64,000 bases of DNA from Sphingomonas piscis (GTDB taxonomy: Bacteria; Pseudomonadota; Alphaproteobacteria; Sphingomonadales; Sphingomonadaceae): assembly GCF_011300455.1 (NCBI RefSeq), contig NZ_CP049869.1, positions 2,321,501 to 2,385,500 of the forward strand, read 5' to 3'. This document shows, piece by piece, positions 17,892-26,560 of the stretch (positions within the stretch are counted from its first letter, which is position 1; every line of letters begins with the position of its first letter). The notes beneath the pieces are model-generated. The model did not search any database, had not been told where the DNA came from, and worked only from the letters and a program-made list of their open reading frames with translations. The translations under genes and the position numbers were made by a program.

Positions 17892-18632
17892 TTAGCCAAG
17901 CCGCTCGGAAAGGGCGAGGGCGGCAGCCGGTGCGCGCACCTTGGCGCCGTTGATCATGTAAATGTAGGCGTCGCGGCCCTGCGCGGTCCACCCGCGCGCC
18001 AGCTGCTCGAACCCGGCCAGCGCCGCCTCGTCATAGCCGGTCGGCACTTCCTCGCTCATCCGCTTGAGCCTCGCGTAAGCGAAGTCCGCTGTGGGCACAT
18101 CGATGCAGGGCACCTCGTCCGCGTCGCCATAGACCACCGCGATGTTGCGCGACTTGCACAGATCGAAGAAGCGGTCGTCGCGGAAGCTTTCATGATGCGG
18201 CTCGATGACATGACGCAGCGGCAGGCCGTCCAGCGTCTCGGGTAGCAGGTCGATGAAGCCGGTGATGTCGTCCCGATCGAACTGCCGCCGCTCCTGAAAC
18301 ATCCACAGGATCGGCCCGAGCTTGGGCCCAAGCGCCGCCATGCCCTGTGCGAAGAAGTTGCCGATGCCTTCCGCGCCCTCCGCCAGCTTGCCGCGCGATA
18401 CGCAGAAGCGGGAACCCTTGATCGCGAACTGAAAGCCATCGGGCACGGTCGCCGCCCACTTCTCCCAGCTTTTCGGCGCCTGCCGACCGTAGAAGGTGGC
18501 GTTGATCTCCAGCGTCCGGAACTTGCTCGACGCATACTCCAGCTCGCGCGCTTGCGGCCACTTTTCGGGGAAGAAGGTCCCGCGCCACGGCGGAAAGTTC
18601 CAGCCGCCGATGCCAATCCGGACGTCCGTCAT
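17892..18632 (-). CDS. DUF72 family protein (YecE-like)
   Basis: A 246-residue TIM-barrel protein of the DUF72/YecE family, function unknown. The N-terminus MTDVRIGIGGWNFPPWRG and the segments TLEINATFYG and FAIKGSRFCVS are typical. I start at ATG 18632; the frame is open to 18860 but that extension has no homology character and covers moaD in antisense. It is the first gene of the dapB-nth group and faces moaD across about 154 nt. Confidence 0.88.
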   Translation of the reverse strand: MTDVRIGIGGWNFPPWRGTFFPEKWPQARELEYASSKFRTLEINATFYGRQAPKSWEKWAATVPDGFQFAIKGSRFCVSRGKLAEGAEGIGNFFAQGMAALGPKLGPILWMFQERRQFDRDDITGFIDLLPETLDGLPLRHVIEPHHESFRDDRFFDLCKSRNIAVVYGDADEVPCIDVPTADFAYARLKRMSEEVPTGYDEAALAGFEQLARGWTAQGRDAYIYMINGAKVRAPAAALALSERLG

Positions 18633-18786
18633 TCGCCTGACGATCGGGGTGGAAGTAGGTTGAGCATGGCGCCACCTACCACATCGGCGACGCTGTTTGC
18701 AGCAGACTCTAGAGGTGCGCCGAAGCGAATATTTGACCAGACATTCTGCCGCATTTGTTGCAATGCGCCATTCGGAAAGTGCGGGG

Positions 18787-19026
18787 ATGCAGGTCAGGTT
18801 TTTCGGTAAGTTCGCCGCTGAGATTGGCGAGATAATCGAGGTCGATGTCGACCCGGGCACCGTCGCCGACCTGAAGGAGGCGCTTGCCCAACGCTTTCCG
18901 GCGTCCGGCGCCGATCTCCGCGGCGCGCGGACGCTGGCCTGCGTCGCGGATGCGATCGTTCCCGATGACTATCGCCTCGATGGCGTGGAGGCCGTCGAGA
19001 TCCTGGCGCCGGTGTCGGGTGGTTGA
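18787..19026 (+). CDS. moaD: molybdopterin synthase small subunit
   Basis: A 79-residue ubiquitin-fold protein starting MQVRFFGKFAAEIG and ending VSGG. The C-terminal Gly-Gly receives sulfur as thiocarboxylate and donates it to precursor Z with MoaE. The start is ATG 18787; upstream frame extension to 18697 looks non-coding. It opens the plus-strand cofactor operon moaD-moaE-moaB-moaC-moeA. A TTGACC box at 18733-18738 could be a -35 element, but no good -10 follows. Confidence 0.92.
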   Translation: MQVRFFGKFAAEIGEIIEVDVDPGTVADLKEALAQRFPASGADLRGARTLACVADAIVPDDYRLDGVEAVEILAPVSGG

Positions 19027-19489
19027 GGGCAATAAAACTTGCCGGCTCGAGTTCGGAGGGCTCGACCCGGCCGCCGAACTGGCCGGCCTCGTTCAACACA
19101 GCGGCGGCGACGGTGCAGTCGTCAGCTTCGTGGGTCTGATGCGACCGACCTCCGCAGCTGGACCGACGTTGACCGCATTGCACTTGGACCACCACCCAAC
19201 ACTTACCCACGCGTCGCTCGTCGACATCGCCGATTCCGCACTCAAGCGTTTCGCCATCTCCCACGCTGCAGTGGTTCACCGTTGCGGCGATGTGAGGCCG
19301 CGCGAGCCGATCGTCTTTGCCGCGGCGTCCGCTCAGCACCGGCGAGCGGCCTTCGAAGCTGTGGATTACATGATGGACCGTTTGAAGACGGACGCCATAT
19401 TCTGGAAGCGGGAAGACGGTCCTGACGGTTCAACCTGGATTGGGCCGAGGACGGACGACCTGGCCGACCGAGATCGATGGGAACGCTGA
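19019..19489 (+). CDS. moaE: molybdopterin synthase catalytic subunit
   Basis: A protein of about 156 residues that forms the heterotetramer with MoaD. It shows FVGLMR near the N-terminus, HRCGDVRPREPIVFAAASAQ in the middle and the active-site KTDAIFWKRE near the end, with the two conserved Lys residues. No ATG lies near the N-terminus; the best start is GTG 19019, which overlaps the end of moaD by 8 nt. Family alignment starts at about CRLEFGGLDP, in agreement with this. Confidence 0.9.
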   Translation: MVEGNKTCRLEFGGLDPAAELAGLVQHSGGDGAVVSFVGLMRPTSAAGPTLTALHLDHHPTLTHASLVDIADSALKRFAISHAAVVHRCGDVRPREPIVFAAASAQHRRAAFEAVDYMMDRLKTDAIFWKREDGPDGSTWIGPRTDDLADRDRWER

Positions 19490-20025
19490 TGTACGGCATC
19501 GATGAAAACCGAACCTTCTACCCGCTTGGCATCGCCGTGCTGACGATCTCCGACACGCGGACGGCCGAAACGGACAGCTCTGGCGCGCTTCTGTGCGCAC
19601 GCCTTCAGGACGCAGGTCATCGGCTGGCCGGCCAGGCGCTGGTCAAGGACAATGTCGATGGGATCCGCGATCAGGTGCGCACTTGGGTCGACGATCCTGA
19701 GATCGACGTCATCATCGCTACTGGCGGGACGGGCTTTGCTCCACGCGATGTCACGCCGGAGGCCGTCCGGCCGCTGTTCCGGCGCGAGATGGATGGCTTC
19801 TCCGTGCTGTTCCATCAGGTCAGCCTGACCACGATCGGCGTGTCGACGCTGCAGTCGCGCGCCTTCGCTGGGCAGATCGATGATACGTTCATCTTCTGCC
19901 TTCCCGGCTCCAACGGTGCTTGCCGGGACGGATGGGATCGTATCCTCGTCCTGGAGCTGGACAGCCGCTACCGGCCCTGCTCGCTGGCAGGACAGATCCC
20001 GCGTTTGCGGGAGGTCTGCGCATGA
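19489..20025 (+). CDS. moaB: molybdenum cofactor biosynthesis protein B
   Basis: A 178-residue MoaB/MogA-fold protein that adenylylates molybdopterin before metal insertion by MoeA. The core has [31 protein letters not shown] and [13 protein letters not shown]. The length and the PCSLAG tail resemble MoaB rather than MogA. ATG 19489 overlaps the moaE stop in TGATG; an in-frame ATG at 19477 is also possible. No mogA is seen, so this gene probably fills that step. Confidence 0.9.
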   Translation: MYGIDENRTFYPLGIAVLTISDTRTAETDSSGALLCARLQDAGHRLAGQALVKDNVDGIRDQVRTWVDDPEIDVIIATGGTGFAPRDVTPEAVRPLFRREMDGFSVLFHQVSLTTIGVSTLQSRAFAGQIDDTFIFCLPGSNGACRDGWDRILVLELDSRYRPCSLAGQIPRLREVCA

Positions 20026-20498
20026 CCGACCTGACACATCTCGGCGCGGACGGGCGAGCGGCAATGGTCGACGTGTCCGGCAAGGCGGAAACGGTCCGGG
20101 AGGCGCGTGCCGAAGGTCGGCTTCATTGTGCCGCCCCAACCGTCGATGCCGTCCTGAAGGGCACGGCACCCAAAGGAGCGGTGATCAGCACCGCCGAGCT
20201 TGCGGGGATCATGGCCGCCAAGCAGACCTCCACGTTGATCCCCCTCTGCCACCCCCTCGCGCTGAGCCACGTCGCCGTCACCATCGATCCGGTGCGTGAA
20301 CCCTCCGGCTTCGCAATCGCGGCGACCGTCCGCACACGCGGTCCGACGGGAGTGGAGATGGAAGCGTTGACGGCTGTCTCAGTCGCAGGGCTCACCCTGT
20401 TCGACATGCTTAAGGCAATCGATCGCACAATCACGATCGACGGGGTTCGGGTGGTCGCCAAGTCTGGCGGCCGTTCAGGGGATTGGACCGCCGCGTGA
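20022..20498 (+). CDS. moaC: cyclic pyranopterin monophosphate synthase accessory protein
   Basis: A 158-residue protein acting right after MoaA to form cyclic pyranopterin monophosphate. Motifs are MVDVSGKAETVREA, the AAKQTSTLIPLCHPL segment with catalytic residues, GVEMEALTAVSVAGLT and MLKAIDR near the end. It overlaps moaB by ATGA. Its partner moaA lies in the converging minus-strand operon. Confidence 0.94.
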   Translation: MTDLTHLGADGRAAMVDVSGKAETVREARAEGRLHCAAPTVDAVLKGTAPKGAVISTAELAGIMAAKQTSTLIPLCHPLALSHVAVTIDPVREPSGFAIAATVRTRGPTGVEMEALTAVSVAGLTLFDMLKAIDRTITIDGVRVVAKSGGRSGDWTAA

Positions 20499-21682
20499 TC
20501 TCGTTCGACGAGGCGGTGGCGGTGCTTGCCGAAGTCGCACGGCCGCTTGGGTCAGAGAGAATTCCTCTCGCCAAGGCACACGGGCGGGTGCTGGCGGAGC
20601 CGGTCACGGCGGCGCTCGACTCTCCGCGCCGCGACGTATCCGCCATGGATGGTTATGCGGTGGCGAGCGCTGAACTTGCCAATCTGCCAACCCGCCTGCG
20701 CGTGGCAAAAGCCGTATTCGCCGGCGATAATACCATCCCAAGGCTTACAGCCGGCGAGTGCGCGCGCATCTTCACGGGAGGCGCCGTGCCCGACGGCGCC
20801 GACCGGGTCGTCGTGCAGGAGGCGGTGGGGCGCGATGGGGATTGGGCAATCTTCAATGCTCCACTCTCGCCGGCGACTCACATCCGCAAGCAGGGCTTCG
20901 ACTTTCGCACCGGCGACACTCTTCTCGAAGCCGGGGACCGCCTCCATGCCCGGGCGCTGGTGTCTGCGGCCGCCGCCGATCAGGCGGAGGTCAGCGTCTT
21001 CCGCCGGCCCCGCTTCGCGATCCTCGGCACCGGCGATGAACTTGCCGAGCCGGGCAGCGCAAGGGCTTCGGGCGGCACCATCCCCGACAGCATCTCTCTC
21101 GCGGTCGAGGCACTGGGTAGGGATTGGGGAGGCGAATGCCTCGGGCGGCGGCTGGCCCCCGACCAACTCGCCGAGTTGCAACGCTTGGGCGGGGAACTGC
21201 TCCAGGGCGTGGATCTTCTGGTGGTCACGGGCGGAGCCTCGGTCGGAGAGCGCGATTTTGCGAAGACGATGTTCGGCCCCGAAGGCCTCGATCTTCTTTT
21301 CTCCAAGGTGGCGATCAAGCCGGGAAAGCCGGCCTGGCTAGGGCGGGCGTCGGGACGACTGGTGCTCGGCCTCCCCGGTAATCCGACGTCTGCCATGGTG
21401 ACCGCCAGACTCTTCCTTGCCCCATTGTTGGCAGGCCTCGGCGGGCGCGATTCGGCCGCGGCGCTCGACTTTCGCTCCGCGCTTCTGGATCAGCCGGTGG
21501 CCGCTGAGGGCGACCGTGAAAGCTTCGTCCGCGCCCGGTGGGTGGGCGAGCGGGTCGCGGCGATCGGCAATCAGGACTCGGGCGTTCAGGGCGCGCTTGC
21601 ATCGGCCGACCTACTGATCCGGCGGCCGGCGGCGAGCGCTGCAGCGCAATCGGGCGACAAAGTGTCCGTACTCCCTTTTTAG
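20495..21682 (+). CDS. moeA: molybdopterin molybdenumtransferase
   Basis: A protein of about 395 residues that inserts molybdate into adenylylated molybdopterin. Features are MDGYA preceded by SPRRDVSA, the FTGGAVPDGAD stretch, VFRRPRFAILGTGDEL, VVTGGASVGERDF and LPGNPTSAMV. GTG 20495 overlaps the moaC stop by 4 nt (GTGA) and is preferred; a TTG at 20483 would add four residues. Its stop overlaps the end of the convergent tauE by 4 nt. It closes the plus-strand cofactor operon. Confidence 0.93.
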   Translation: MISFDEAVAVLAEVARPLGSERIPLAKAHGRVLAEPVTAALDSPRRDVSAMDGYAVASAELANLPTRLRVAKAVFAGDNTIPRLTAGECARIFTGGAVPDGADRVVVQEAVGRDGDWAIFNAPLSPATHIRKQGFDFRTGDTLLEAGDRLHARALVSAAAADQAEVSVFRRPRFAILGTGDELAEPGSARASGGTIPDSISLAVEALGRDWGGECLGRRLAPDQLAELQRLGGELLQGVDLLVVTGGASVGERDFAKTMFGPEGLDLLFSKVAIKPGKPAWLGRASGRLVLGLPGNPTSAMVTARLFLAPLLAGLGGRDSAAALDFRSALLDQPVAAEGDRESFVRARWVGERVAAIGNQDSGVQGALASADLLIRRPAASAAAQSGDKVSVLPF

Positions 21683-22418
21683 CCGAACAGGAGTTTGGCA
21701 CCGGCGATCAGCAGCACCAGGCCGAGCAGGCGAAGTAGCCAGGCGCGGGGCAGCCGATCCACACCCAGCCAGTTTCCAATCAATCCACCCGCGGCAACCG
21801 CAAGAAGGAAAAGCGGTAACGCAGCAGGCAGCTTGCCGACAGAGGCGACATTCCCGAGCAAACCTGCGGCCGAGTTGAGCAGAATGAAGGCGGCAACAAC
21901 GCCCGACGTGCGGCGCGGCTCTTCCCAGCGCATCAGGATGATGATCGGGCTGAGGAAAATGCCGCCGCCGGTGCCGGTCAGTCCTGCCAGCAGGCCGAGC
22001 ACTGCTCCGGTAGGCAAGGCCTGAAGCAATGACGGCGATCTTACCTCTGCGTCCGCGAGCTGCTTCGGTTGCCAAAGCAGGCGAATGGCAGCGAGCCAAA
22101 GCAGCACGCCCACCAGCGGCTTGTAATAAGCGGGGGAAGATTGAGCAGCCCGCCGAGAAAGGCTGCGGGGGTGGCGGTGAGCGCGAAGGCGGCGACCAGA
22201 CGCCAGTTGGTGAGCCCTCGTCGCGCGAACCTCCATGTCCCGAGGCCAGCGACGAGCAGGTTCAGCGCCAAGGCCGTCGGGCGCATCACGTCCGGGGCGA
22301 CGCCGAGCAATGCCATGGCGGCGAGGTAAGCCGAAGCGCCGCCGTGACCGACACTGGAATAAAGCGCTGCGCCCACCGCGAAGGCAAGCATCAGCATTGC
22401 AACCGTCTCTGCCGTCAT
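21679..22418 (-). pseudogene. TauE/SafE-family membrane exporter, frameshifted at a C5 tract
   Basis: Two frames together make one TauE/SafE protein of about 246 residues. The N-terminal half (MTAETVAMLMLAFAVGAALY, VGHGGASAYLAAMALL) reads to LGGLLNLPP. The rest (AYYKPLVGVLLWLAAIRLL, then LLAGLTGTGGGIFLSPIII) is in the next frame. The break lies in a run of five G on plus (22132-22136); six would join the halves exactly. About seven hydrophobic segments are seen. The family exports sulfite, sulfonates or other anions. It starts at ATG 22418, overlapping the moaA stop, as the last gene of the nitrate operon. A sequence error is as likely as real decay. Confidence 0.8.
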
Positions 22419-23401
22419 CAACCGCCGGTGGCGCTCATGTGCCGTGCGACGGCGGGACCGTCGGCAAGCCGGAAGTCGTGGCGCTCGGGCTTGCCGGCGA
22501 GAAGTCGGTCCAGCGCGCGGTCGAGTGCCTGCGGACCGCCGCTTCGCAGGAGATCGCGCATCTCGACCTTCTGGTCGTGACCTAGGCAGCCATACACCGT
22601 CCCCGTCGCGGCAACCCGAATGCGGTTGCAGCCGGAGCAGAAATTATTGCTCAGCGGCGTGATGAGGCCGAGCCGTAGCCCGAGCGCGGGCACGTCGAAG
22701 TAGCGCGCCGGCCCGCCCGTCCGAACCAGTGACGGCACCAGGGTGAAGCGTCGCTCCAGGGTATGCCGCACGCCTTCCAGCGATAGATAATGGTTCCGCC
22801 GGTCGTCGGCGACCTCGCCGAGCGGCATGGTTTCGATGAGGGTGAGATCATGCCCGGCAGCGGCGCACCAGCGCATCATCGGCTCAATCTCATCCTCATT
22901 GCCGCCGCGCAGCGCCACCATGTTGATCTTGACCTTGATGCCTGCCCCAGCGGCAGCGGCGATGCCGTCGAGCACCGGACCGAGCTGGCCGCGGCGGGTG
23001 ATGTGGGCGAAACGCTCGCGATCGAGGCTGTCGAGGCTGATGTTGATCCGACGGATTCCCGCCGCGGCAAGCGGCTCGGCAGCCTTCGCCAGTTGCGTTC
23101 CATTGGTCGTCATGGTGAGCTCGTCCAGACCATGCCCGATCCGCTTGCCCAACGAGTGCACCAGATCGAGGATGCCGCGCCGGACCAGAGGCTCGCCGCC
23201 GCTCAGGCGAAGACGCCGGACGCCACGACGAATAAGGAGGTCGGCGACAGCTACGATTTCTTCCAGCGTCAGCAGGTCCGATCGCGGCACAAAGGTCATC
23301 GTCTCGGCCATGCAATAACGGCAGCGGAGGTCGCATCGGTCGGTAACGGACAGCCGCGCATAAGTGATGTGCCGACCAAAACTGTCGACGAGTGTTGTCA
23401 C
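22418..23401 (-). CDS. moaA: GTP 3',8-cyclase
   Basis: A 327-residue radical SAM enzyme that starts cofactor synthesis from GTP. The N-terminal cluster ligands are Cys23, Cys27 and Cys30 (CDLRCRYC); the SAM-binding GGEP is in RLSGGEPLVR. The C-terminal substrate-side cluster is held by Cys255, Cys258 and Cys272 (CSGCNRIR ... GC). The chain ends in ATGG, with the conserved terminal Gly-Gly. It overlaps mobA upstream by ATGA. Its product goes to MoaC, encoded in the facing operon. Confidence 0.96.
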   Translation of the reverse strand: MTTLVDSFGRHITYARLSVTDRCDLRCRYCMAETMTFVPRSDLLTLEEIVAVADLLIRRGVRRLRLSGGEPLVRRGILDLVHSLGKRIGHGLDELTMTTNGTQLAKAAEPLAAAGIRRINISLDSLDRERFAHITRRGQLGPVLDGIAAAAGAGIKVKINMVALRGGNEDEIEPMMRWCAAAGHDLTLIETMPLGEVADDRRNHYLSLEGVRHTLERRFTLVPSLVRTGGPARYFDVPALGLRLGLITPLSNNFCSGCNRIRVAATGTVYGCLGHDQKVEMRDLLRSGGPQALDRALDRLLAGKPERHDFRLADGPAVARHMSATGG

Positions 23402-23958
23402 GCCGCCGCTCTCGCGTGCTGCAGCCGATCGAGATCTTCAGGCCTGTTGATGTTGGGCACGTCGTAGCCGAAGTCGACCACTCGCGCTTCCACCCATGCC
23501 GCCCAGGCGCGCATGGAGTGCTTGGTCGGCTTCTGCATGAAATCGAGGAGGTCATCGGCCAAACGCGATGGCCAAAATCCGAAGAGCGGCTGACCTGCCA
23601 TAATGGCCGAGCCAGCGCCCCGCAGCCGAGCGGCAAGGTCGACCGGGACATAAGGCGTATCGCAGGCGGAGGTCAGCACGGCATCAAACCCGTGTCGCCG
23701 GGCGTGGTGAAGCGCCGCCGCCAGTCCGCCCAACGGGCCCATTTGGGGCTGGGGCAAGTCCTCTAAGCACCTGATTCCTTCCAAGTGGCGGCCGCAGATC
23801 ACCAATGCATCGCACTGAGCACCGAGCCCGGCAAGCACATGATCGATGAGGTGTCGGTGCTCGAGCATCGCCAAGGCCTTGTCGCTGCCGAAGCGGCGTC
23901 CCTTGCCGCCCGCGATCACCGCGCCGAGGATCCTGCGACGAGCGAGCTCAGGCGGCAT
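23398..23958 (-). CDS. mobA: molybdenum cofactor guanylyltransferase
   Basis: A 186-residue enzyme that attaches GMP to Mo-molybdopterin, giving the bis-MGD form used by nitrate reductases. The nucleotide-binding motif AVIAGGKGRRFGSDKA is near the N-terminus, and LTSACDTPYV contains the metal-binding Asp. It starts inside the last codons of nasA (11 nt overlap), so the cofactor step is coupled to its client enzyme. Confidence 0.92.
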   Translation of the reverse strand: MPPELARRRILGAVIAGGKGRRFGSDKALAMLEHRHLIDHVLAGLGAQCDALVICGRHLEGIRCLEDLPQPQMGPLGGLAAALHHARRHGFDAVLTSACDTPYVPVDLAARLRGAGSAIMAGQPLFGFWPSRLADDLLDFMQKPTKHSMRAWAAWVEARVVDFGYDVPNINRPEDLDRLQHARAAA

Positions 23959-26539
23959 TGGCGGGTTCCTTCACCTGCTGCAGCAACTTGGCGATGGCCG
24001 GACGGCAGGATCCGCAGTTGGTGCCCGCCCGAAGCGCAGTCCCGACTTCCGCCACTGTGGTCAGCCGCTGATCGGCAATGGCATCCATGATGGTCGTGGC
24101 CCCGACATCGAAGCAGACGCAGACGAGCGTGCCTCGCGCGCGCACCGGACCGGCAGGCAAGCCGGCGAGGATCTCGTAACCGTGCGGCTGGTCCAGCCGT
24201 TCGATCAGCCAGTCGCGCGTCGGAAGCTCGCCGTCCCGGGTCAGGAACATGACCGCCGCCAGCCGGCCGTCCTTCATCACCGCAGTACGCTGTGTTCCAC
24301 GCGCCGGATCGGAAAGTTCGATGAGTTCGCCCTTCGGCAAGCAGGCGCGGAGCGCGTCGGCGCTGCCCAGGCCTGCCACTTCGAAAAGCGTGCCGCCCTG
24401 AACCTTCACCCGTGTCGCCCACAGGCAATCCGGTCGCACCGACGTCTCGCCGTGCAGGATCAGAAAGCCACGCCAGTCGACGGGTTGTGGCGAGACTGCA
24501 GCCGGCGTGGACTTGAAGCCGGGCTGGCCTGAAATCGGGTCGGTCAGCGGCCGCGTCAGCTTGCCGGCACGCCCGCCCGTGGATTGCTGGTCCGTCCAAT
24601 GGATTGGCACGAATAACTCGCCGCGCCTTTGGCTTTCGACGAGCGACACCCGGAACAGGCTCTCACCGACGGCCGTCGTGACCTTGGCCAGCCCTCCGTC
24701 GACAAGCCGGGCTGCGGTACCGTCACGAGGGTGCACTTCGACCCGCGGCTCGTCGCGATGCCGCGCCAGCTTCGGGGATAGGCCGGTGCGGGTCATGCTG
24801 TGCCACTGGTCGCGATAGCGGCCGGTGTTGAGCGTCAGCGGGAACGCGCTTTTATGCTCTAGAGGCGGCTGCCTGACGGTCACCAGCCGTGCCTTGCCGG
24901 TAGAGGTCGGGAACGTCCCATCGGCGAACGGCTGCCCGCCCCAACGAAACGGCGTCATCGAATCGTAGGTGCGGGTCAGCGCGCCGCTGTGCCCCGGAAG
25001 CGCAAACAGGCGCCGCCCGTCATTCTCATATGTCGACAGGCGGGCATGCTCCCGCCAGATGTCGGCGGGGTGATGATAGTTGAAGGCATCATGCCAGCCC
25101 ATGCGCTGCGCGACCTGGCTGACGATCCACCAATCCGGCTTAGCCTCACCCGGCAGCGGGAAGAAGGCACGCTGACGGCTGATCAGCCGTTCGCTGTTGG
25201 TCACCGTTCCGTCCTTTTCGCCCCACGCCGCGGCAGGAAGGCGAACGTGAGCGTAGTGGCTGGTGTCGGTCTCGGAGACCACATCGCTGACCACCAGGAA
25301 CTCGCATCTGCCAAGCGCATCGCGGACTCGGGCAACGTCGGGCAGTGAGACTGCGGGGTTGGTCGCCATCACCCACAGAGCCTTTATCTCGCCGCGGCGA
25401 ATGGCGCGGAACAGGTCGACCGCCTTGAGGCCCGGCTTGGTGGCCATGCGCTCGGCCGACCAGAAGCGGCCAACGCGCTCCACATTCTCCGGCGCGAAGT
25501 CCATGTGCGCGGCCAGAGTGCTTGCAAGACCGCCGACCTCGCGCCCACCCATTGCATTGGGCTGACCGGTGATCGAGAAGGGCGCCGCACCCGGCTTGCC
25601 GACGCGGCCGGTCGCCAGGTGCAGGTTGGTGATGGCGTTAACCTGATCCGTGCCGCGCACCGACTGGTTGATGCCCTGGCTGAACAGGGTCACCGTGCGG
25701 GGCGTCGCAGCGAACCAGTCGAACAAGGTCGCAAGGTCGCTCGCTGGCACGTCGCAGGTCTTGGCCGTGGTCCAAAGGTCGGCATTGTCGAGACTGGACC
25801 AGAAATTGCTGGGTACCTCGACCGATCGCTTCAGATAGGTCTCGTCCAAGACGCCCGATCGGCGGCAGTGAGCGAGCAGGCCGTTCATCAGCGCGATGTC
25901 CGTTCCGGGCTTCAGCGCGATGTGGAGGTCGGCATTCTCGCAGGTTTCCGTGCGCCTTGGGTCCACCACGACCAGCTTCGTCCCGCGCTTCTCCCGCGCC
26001 GCCTGGATGCGCTGATAGACGATCGGATGGCACCATGCGGTGTTGGAGCCAATGAGAATGATGAGGTCGGCGGCATCGAGGTCATCGTAGGTTGCGGGAA
26101 CGACATCTTCGCCGAGAGCCCGGATGTGCCCAGCGACCGCACTCGACATGCACAGCCGCGAGTTGGTGTCGATGTTGCCGGAGCCGATGAAGCCTTTCAT
26201 CAGCTTGTTGGCGACGTAATAATCCTCGGTCAGCAGCTGGCCCGACACATAAAATGCGACGCTGTCGGGACCATATTTGGAAATCGTCCGCGCGAACTTG
26301 CGGGCGACGAGATCGAGCGCCTTGTTCCAGTTCGCCTGCCGCTGACCGATCATCGGGTGGAGGAGCCGTCCCTCCAGGCCAACCGTCTCGCCCAGGTGCG
26401 TGCCCTTGGAGCAGAGCCGGCCGGCGTTGGCCGGGTGATCGGGGTCGCCCGCGATGGTGACGCTTCGGCCCTCGCCTGGCGTCGCCAACACGCCGCAGCC
26501 GACCCCGCAATAGGCACAAGTGGTACGAACGGGGCTCAT
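23948..26539 (-). CDS. nasA: assimilatory nitrate reductase, catalytic subunit with C-terminal [2Fe-2S] domain
   Basis: An 863-residue cytoplasmic molybdoenzyme reducing nitrate to nitrite. The N-terminal 4Fe-4S ligands are Cys8, Cys11, Cys15 and Cys43. The bis-MGD-binding body follows, with TDQVNAITNLHLATGRVGK and NTGRYRDQWH. There is no Tat or Sec signal, in line with assimilation. The last 60 residues form a BFD-like domain with Cys807, Cys809, Cys842 and Cys845 (CVCF ... CGSC), as in Klebsiella-type NasA, likely for electron entry. No nasB/nasC or nirBD is in the window, so the electron donor is elsewhere. It lies 21 nt after narK. Confidence 0.94.
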   Translation of the reverse strand: MSPVRTTCAYCGVGCGVLATPGEGRSVTIAGDPDHPANAGRLCSKGTHLGETVGLEGRLLHPMIGQRQANWNKALDLVARKFARTISKYGPDSVAFYVSGQLLTEDYYVANKLMKGFIGSGNIDTNSRLCMSSAVAGHIRALGEDVVPATYDDLDAADLIILIGSNTAWCHPIVYQRIQAAREKRGTKLVVVDPRRTETCENADLHIALKPGTDIALMNGLLAHCRRSGVLDETYLKRSVEVPSNFWSSLDNADLWTTAKTCDVPASDLATLFDWFAATPRTVTLFSQGINQSVRGTDQVNAITNLHLATGRVGKPGAAPFSITGQPNAMGGREVGGLASTLAAHMDFAPENVERVGRFWSAERMATKPGLKAVDLFRAIRRGEIKALWVMATNPAVSLPDVARVRDALGRCEFLVVSDVVSETDTSHYAHVRLPAAAWGEKDGTVTNSERLISRQRAFFPLPGEAKPDWWIVSQVAQRMGWHDAFNYHHPADIWREHARLSTYENDGRRLFALPGHSGALTRTYDSMTPFRWGGQPFADGTFPTSTGKARLVTVRQPPLEHKSAFPLTLNTGRYRDQWHSMTRTGLSPKLARHRDEPRVEVHPRDGTAARLVDGGLAKVTTAVGESLFRVSLVESQRRGELFVPIHWTDQQSTGGRAGKLTRPLTDPISGQPGFKSTPAAVSPQPVDWRGFLILHGETSVRPDCLWATRVKVQGGTLFEVAGLGSADALRACLPKGELIELSDPARGTQRTAVMKDGRLAAVMFLTRDGELPTRDWLIERLDQPHGYEILAGLPAGPVRARGTLVCVCFDVGATTIMDAIADQRLTTVAEVGTALRAGTNCGSCRPAIAKLLQQVKEPANAA

Positions 26540-26560
26540 CCCGTCACGCGGCCAAACTCA

